Of a DNA stretch of 64,000 nt, positions 61,218 through 64,000 are shown one piece after another; position 1 is the stretch's first letter, and each line of letters begins with the position of its first letter. The translations under genes and the position numbers were made by a program. The DNA lies in the NCBI RefSeq assembly GCF_019219825.1, contig NZ_JAHUXH010000010.1:1-64000 (forward strand). Reading direction: 5' to 3'. This stretch comes from Streptomyces sp. TRM70350 (lineage in GTDB: Bacteria > Actinomycetota > Actinomycetes > Streptomycetales > Streptomycetaceae). The notes beneath the pieces were generated by a model. It did not search any database. It was not told the DNA's origin and saw nothing but the letters and a program-made list of their open reading frames with translations.

Positions 61218-62128
61218 CCCAGGTGCACCGACCCATCCTGTTCCACGGCCGGTCTGCCGTGCAGGTCGGGGACCTGCTTGAGCCACTTCGGCCTGCCTTG
61301 CTGTGTCCGCGCCGCGCGCAGGGCCTCCTCGGCGGCGATCTCCTCCCGGGTGGGGAAGTCGGTGGGCAGCCAGGCGCCGGACGCCTGCACGCGCGCGTGC
61401 AGGTAGCCGACGTACGCCTCCCGGACCTTCTCGGGCGTGGCGAAGTCCAGTTCGCCGATCAGCCAGGCGTCCGGTACCTCCCACACGATCTCGCGCAGCA
61501 GCTCCTCGGTCACCTTGGGCGCCAGCTCGGCGTCCGCGGCCCGTACGTCGGGCGCGTAGTGCCCGAGGGCGTGGTGGCGGAAGTCGTACGACTTCTCGGG
61601 CGCCGACAGATCCCAGCGGTGGTGGAAGACCAGGGCCGCCCCGTGGTCGATGAGCCAGAGCCGGGGCGGCGCGATGCCGAGCGTCGGCCAGATCACCAGG
61701 TTCGAGCTGTGCACCGTACGGTCGACGTTCACGGTCAGCGCGTCGAGCCAGACGATCCGTCCCGCCTCCAGCGGATCGACCCGGAAGGTCTTCGCGACCT
61801 CCGGCGTGAGGTCCCGCGCGCCCGGCAGGTAGTCCATCCCCAGGTTGACGCCGCCGCTGGACGTGTGCAGATCACGTACCTCCTGGTGCTCCTCGTCCCC
61901 GGCGATCGCCGGGTCGAAGTGCACCAGGACCAGCTCCGGGAAGCGCAGCCCCAGCGCCCGCGCCAGTTCCCCGACGATCACCTCGGCGACCAGCGCCTTG
62001 CGGCCCTGCGCGGAGCCGGTGAACTTCACGACGTACGTGCCCAGGTCGTCGGCCTCGACGACGGCGGGGACGGAGCCGCCGGAGCGCAGGGGTGTGATGT
62101 AGCGGGTTGCGGTGACCTCTCTCAGCAT
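61214..62128 (-). CDS. HipA-family kinase
   Basis: The 304-residue protein starts at ATG 62126-62128. TYVVKFTGSAQGRKALVAEV has the ATP-binding lysine; VWLDALTVNVDRTVHSSNLV carries the DxxxxxxDR..xN catalytic core; LWLIDHGAALVFHH is the metal-binding D. Toxin relatives phosphorylate tRNA synthetases. No HipB antitoxin is nearby, and this group (with a Rdx partner) is common in Streptomyces, so a toxin role is uncertain. Confidence 0.87.
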   Translation of the reverse strand: MLREVTATRYITPLRSGGSVPAVVEADDLGTYVVKFTGSAQGRKALVAEVIVGELARALGLRFPELVLVHFDPAIAGDEEHQEVRDLHTSSGGVNLGMDYLPGARDLTPEVAKTFRVDPLEAGRIVWLDALTVNVDRTVHSSNLVIWPTLGIAPPRLWLIDHGAALVFHHRWDLSAPEKSYDFRHHALGHYAPDVRAADAELAPKVTEELLREIVWEVPDAWLIGELDFATPEKVREAYVGYLHARVQASGAWLPTDFPTREEIAAEEALRAARTQQGRPKWLKQVPDLHGRPAVEQDGSVHLG

Positions 62129-62132
62129 TTTC

Positions 62133-62405
62133 TCAGGCCACCCACTTCATTGACCTTGCAATCCACGGTCGACCTCGGAGGTGCCCAGCAGCGGGAATTG
62201 CGCGTCGTCCGCCCTGGGGAGAATCTGGGGAGTTCCGACTGGCATGCAAATCTCCCTGCCTCTCCAGCAGTCGGTCAAGGGCCGTCCGCCCCTTGCTGCC
62301 GGCCTCCGGCATGAAGTGAGCATAGTAACCGAGGGTGATCGCCGGCGAGGAGTGCCCGAGCCACCGCGCCCTGTACCCGCAGATGAAAGGGGTGCCGAGC
62401 ATCAC
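62133..62405 (-). pseudogene. Tyrosine recombinase C-terminal scrap
   Basis: RARWLGHSSPAITLGYYAHF with MPEAGSKGRTALDRLL matches the end of phage-type integrases: GHSS supplies the histidine and the final YYAHF the nucleophile tyrosine. The catalytic domain before it (R..HxLRH) is absent. It lies against the helicase gene, likely the remnant of an excised element. Confidence 0.75.
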
Positions 62406-62447
62406 CCGAGACGGGCACTCACCTGCCGGTGCTGCTCCTTGCCGAGC

Positions 62448-64000
62448 TCAGCCCACTCGGGCAGGGATCGCGCGATCGAGCGTTTCCGCCGTCTCCGCCT
62501 CGACGACACCGAGGCGGCTCCCGGGCTCCTTGGTGAACTCCAAGAAGCGCGAGATCGGTCCGACGTGGGTCAGGTGGAGCTCGTGCATGGCCCGGGTGCA
62601 GGCGATGTAGAGCATGCACTTGTCCATCTCGGTGGCGTAGTTCGTGTCGTCCACGTCCGGGACGATCACGGCGTCGAACTCCAGCCCCTTGGCGATGTGC
62701 GCCGAAGTGATCACGGTGCCGGCGTTGAACTCCGTGCTCTCGTAGTCGAGGAAGGTCAGCTCGACGCCCGCCGCCGACAGGGTCCGGTACAGCTCCTCCG
62801 CCTGCGCGACGGTCTTGCAGACGATGCCGAGGGAGCGGTACTCGCTTCGCCGGTGCCGCTCGACCAGCGCCAAGATCTCCGCTTCCTGCGCCTTGTGGTC
62901 CGCGGCGGCGGCGACCTGCGGTGGCAGCCCGTGCCGCTCGATCGGGACGAGCTTGTCGTTGCGCGAGATGTGCTGGGCGAAATCCGTGATCTCGGTCGTG
63001 GATCGGTAGCTCTTGCACAGCTCCAGACAGTCCGCTTCCGGGAAGATGTCGCGGATGACCGGCAGCGACGAGGAGCTGAACGGGTTCACCTTCTGGTTGG
63101 CGTCCCCGAGGATCGTCATCTTGCAGGAGAACAGCGCGCGCAGCACCGCGTACTGGACGGGCGTGTAGTCCTGCATCTCGTCCACCAGGAGGTGCCGGAT
63201 GTGGCCGTAGCCCTCCTGCCGGGACGTCCTGATCATGGTGTAGACCAGCGGGAAGACGTCCGCGTACTCGATCTTCTTGCGGCCCAGCGGCTTGAACAGG
63301 CCCCTGCGCTCGGGGTGCCCGGGGTCCTGGTAGAACGCCTTGTACAGGGCGAACGCGTCCTTGTGCGGGAACATGGCGCGCACCTGCTTGCGGATGCCGT
63401 TGGTGTCCGCCGCCGACCACTTGCCGCCCTTGTCCAGCACCTGCTGGCGCAACGTGTTCGCGGCGTTCTCGGCGAGAAGATCGAGCCGGGTGAAGACGGG
63501 CAGTCCACGCGAGGCCGCGAAGGCGTCCGCGACCCACTCCTCCGACAGCCGCTTGTTCCGCTGCTCGATCTGCCGCGGGGTGAAGTCCTCGTCCCCCCGC
63601 GCGGCCAGCCACGCATCGAGCTGGGTAACGAACTGCGGCGTCGCCTTGAAACGCATCCGCTCCGCCGCCGCCGCCTCCGCCCCGTCGAGCAGCTTGACCA
63701 CCTGCTCGCTGAAGGTCTCGTACTCCGTCACCTTGGCGAGGAACCGGTCGGCGATCCTCTCGAAGTCGATCTCCGCGATCTGCTCCTCACCCAGCTCGGG
63801 AAGGACGCCTGCGATGTAGTCGCCGAAGACCTTGTTCGGGGAGAGGATCATGACGTCGTCGGACGACAGGGAGTCCTTGAATCGGTAGAGCAGGAACGCC
63901 ACCCGGTGCAGGGCGATCGACGTCTTCCCGGAGCCCGCCACGCCCTGCAGGATCAGCACCTTCGCCGACTCGTTGCGGATCACCTCGTTCTGCTCACGCT
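62448..64000 (-). CDS. HelD-like UvrD/Rep superfamily helicase, partial
   Basis: About 515 residues of the C-terminal part are present, and the frame stays open to the right edge. Motif I is LILQGVAGSGKTSIALHRVA; II HLLVDEMQDYTPVQYAVLRA; III ILGDANQKVNPF; IV KSYRSTTEI; V/VI GLEFDAVIVPDVDDTNYATE and MLYIACTRAMHELHL. The pattern is that of HelD, which frees stalled RNA polymerase, rather than PcrA. The N-terminus lies outside. Confidence 0.93.
   Translation of the reverse strand, partial: REQNEVIRNESAKVLILQGVAGSGKTSIALHRVAFLLYRFKDSLSSDDVMILSPNKVFGDYIAGVLPELGEEQIAEIDFERIADRFLAKVTEYETFSEQVVKLLDGAEAAAAERMRFKATPQFVTQLDAWLAARGDEDFTPRQIEQRNKRLSEEWVADAFAASRGLPVFTRLDLLAENAANTLRQQVLDKGGKWSAADTNGIRKQVRAMFPHKDAFALYKAFYQDPGHPERRGLFKPLGRKKIEYADVFPLVYTMIRTSRQEGYGHIRHLLVDEMQDYTPVQYAVLRALFSCKMTILGDANQKVNPFSSSSLPVIRDIFPEADCLELCKSYRSTTEITDFAQHISRNDKLVPIERHGLPPQVAAAADHKAQEAEILALVERHRRSEYRSLGIVCKTVAQAEELYRTLSAAGVELTFLDYESTEFNAGTVITSAHIAKGLEFDAVIVPDVDDTNYATEMDKCMLYIACTRAMHELHLTHVGPISRFLEFTKEPGSRLGVVEAETAETLDRAIPARVG

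Noticed and set aside
61214..62128. HipA/HipB toxin-antitoxin pair
   Set aside because: No HTH antitoxin gene is adjacent; the coupled partner is a redox protein.

Overview
The window is high-GC actinobacterial DNA. GC-rich third codon positions, frequent GTG starts, ATGA and GTGA start-stop overlaps, and the gene families present (SNF2/SWIM pair, IclR-linked allantoin genes, inositol-type ABC uptake, HelD-like motor) point to a Streptomyces-type chromosome. No rRNA gene or complete tRNA gene was found. The right part looks like ordinary chromosome and the left part like an eroded accessory region.

Positions 1-12.8 kb are a mobile-element graveyard. An IS21 element (istA/istB) is broken by an IS630 element with clean TA target duplications. 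Its istB tail is replaced by the end of an ISL3-type element. A complete ISL3 element, an IS5-type element, a frameshifted tyrosine recombinase and a 161-bp palindromic MITE follow. Inside this zone sit a 587-residue protein with a HEPN-like R-N-x-x-x-H motif (4340-6103) and a D-amino-acid or hydroxy-amino-acid operon (YheO-type regulator, ornithine-cyclodeaminase-family dehydrogenase, DSD1-type PLP enzyme).

Positions 13-22 kb hold three modules, each led by a MarR regulator with an inverted-repeat site: a PLP decarboxylase; an allene-oxide-cyclase-like secreted protein with an NAD(P)-binding protein; and DsbA-like, metallo-beta-lactamase-fold and SnoaL-like genes plus a Tat-exported but frameshifted MBL paralogue. 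An NCS1 nucleobase permease follows. Near 23.9 kb lies the 3' half of a tRNA-Gly, a possible fossil attachment site.

Positions 24-34 kb look like a stress or dormancy cluster (CBS pair, alpha/beta hydrolase, phosphoribosyltransferase, zinc-ribbon peptide, Zn alcohol dehydrogenase, PPC/DUF296 protein, erythromycin-esterase family, HhH protein). It is interleaved with decayed genes: adh, a small basic protein, SseB-like, transaldolase and an IS1380 scrap.

Positions 34-41 kb contain a SWIM protein and SNF2 helicase pair, a membrane-anchored protein and a ROK glucokinase. A decayed IS701-type element follows. Positions 42.6-47.5 kb are a sugar or inositol ABC transporter with a GntR regulator and a Gfo/Idh/MocA dehydrogenase; the palindrome TGTCCGGACA lies in front of both transcription units. 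Positions 48-51 kb hold a NarL-type two-component pair flanking a decayed membrane gene. Positions 51-54 kb hold a DHFR-like protein, an AIM24-family protein and an SDR.

Positions 54-61 kb are a ureide/glyoxylate unit: allantoicase and allantoinase, a divergent IclR regulator with palindromic sites, a MobA-like nucleotidyltransferase and malate synthase. Together these would turn allantoin into ureidoglycolate and glyoxylate and condense glyoxylate with acetyl-CoA. The right end has a SelT/W/H-family protein overlapping a HipA-family kinase, an integrase scrap, and a HelD-like helicase cut by the window edge. A recurring oddity is short tandem repetition across the 3' ends and stop codons of several genes between 45 and 58 kb.
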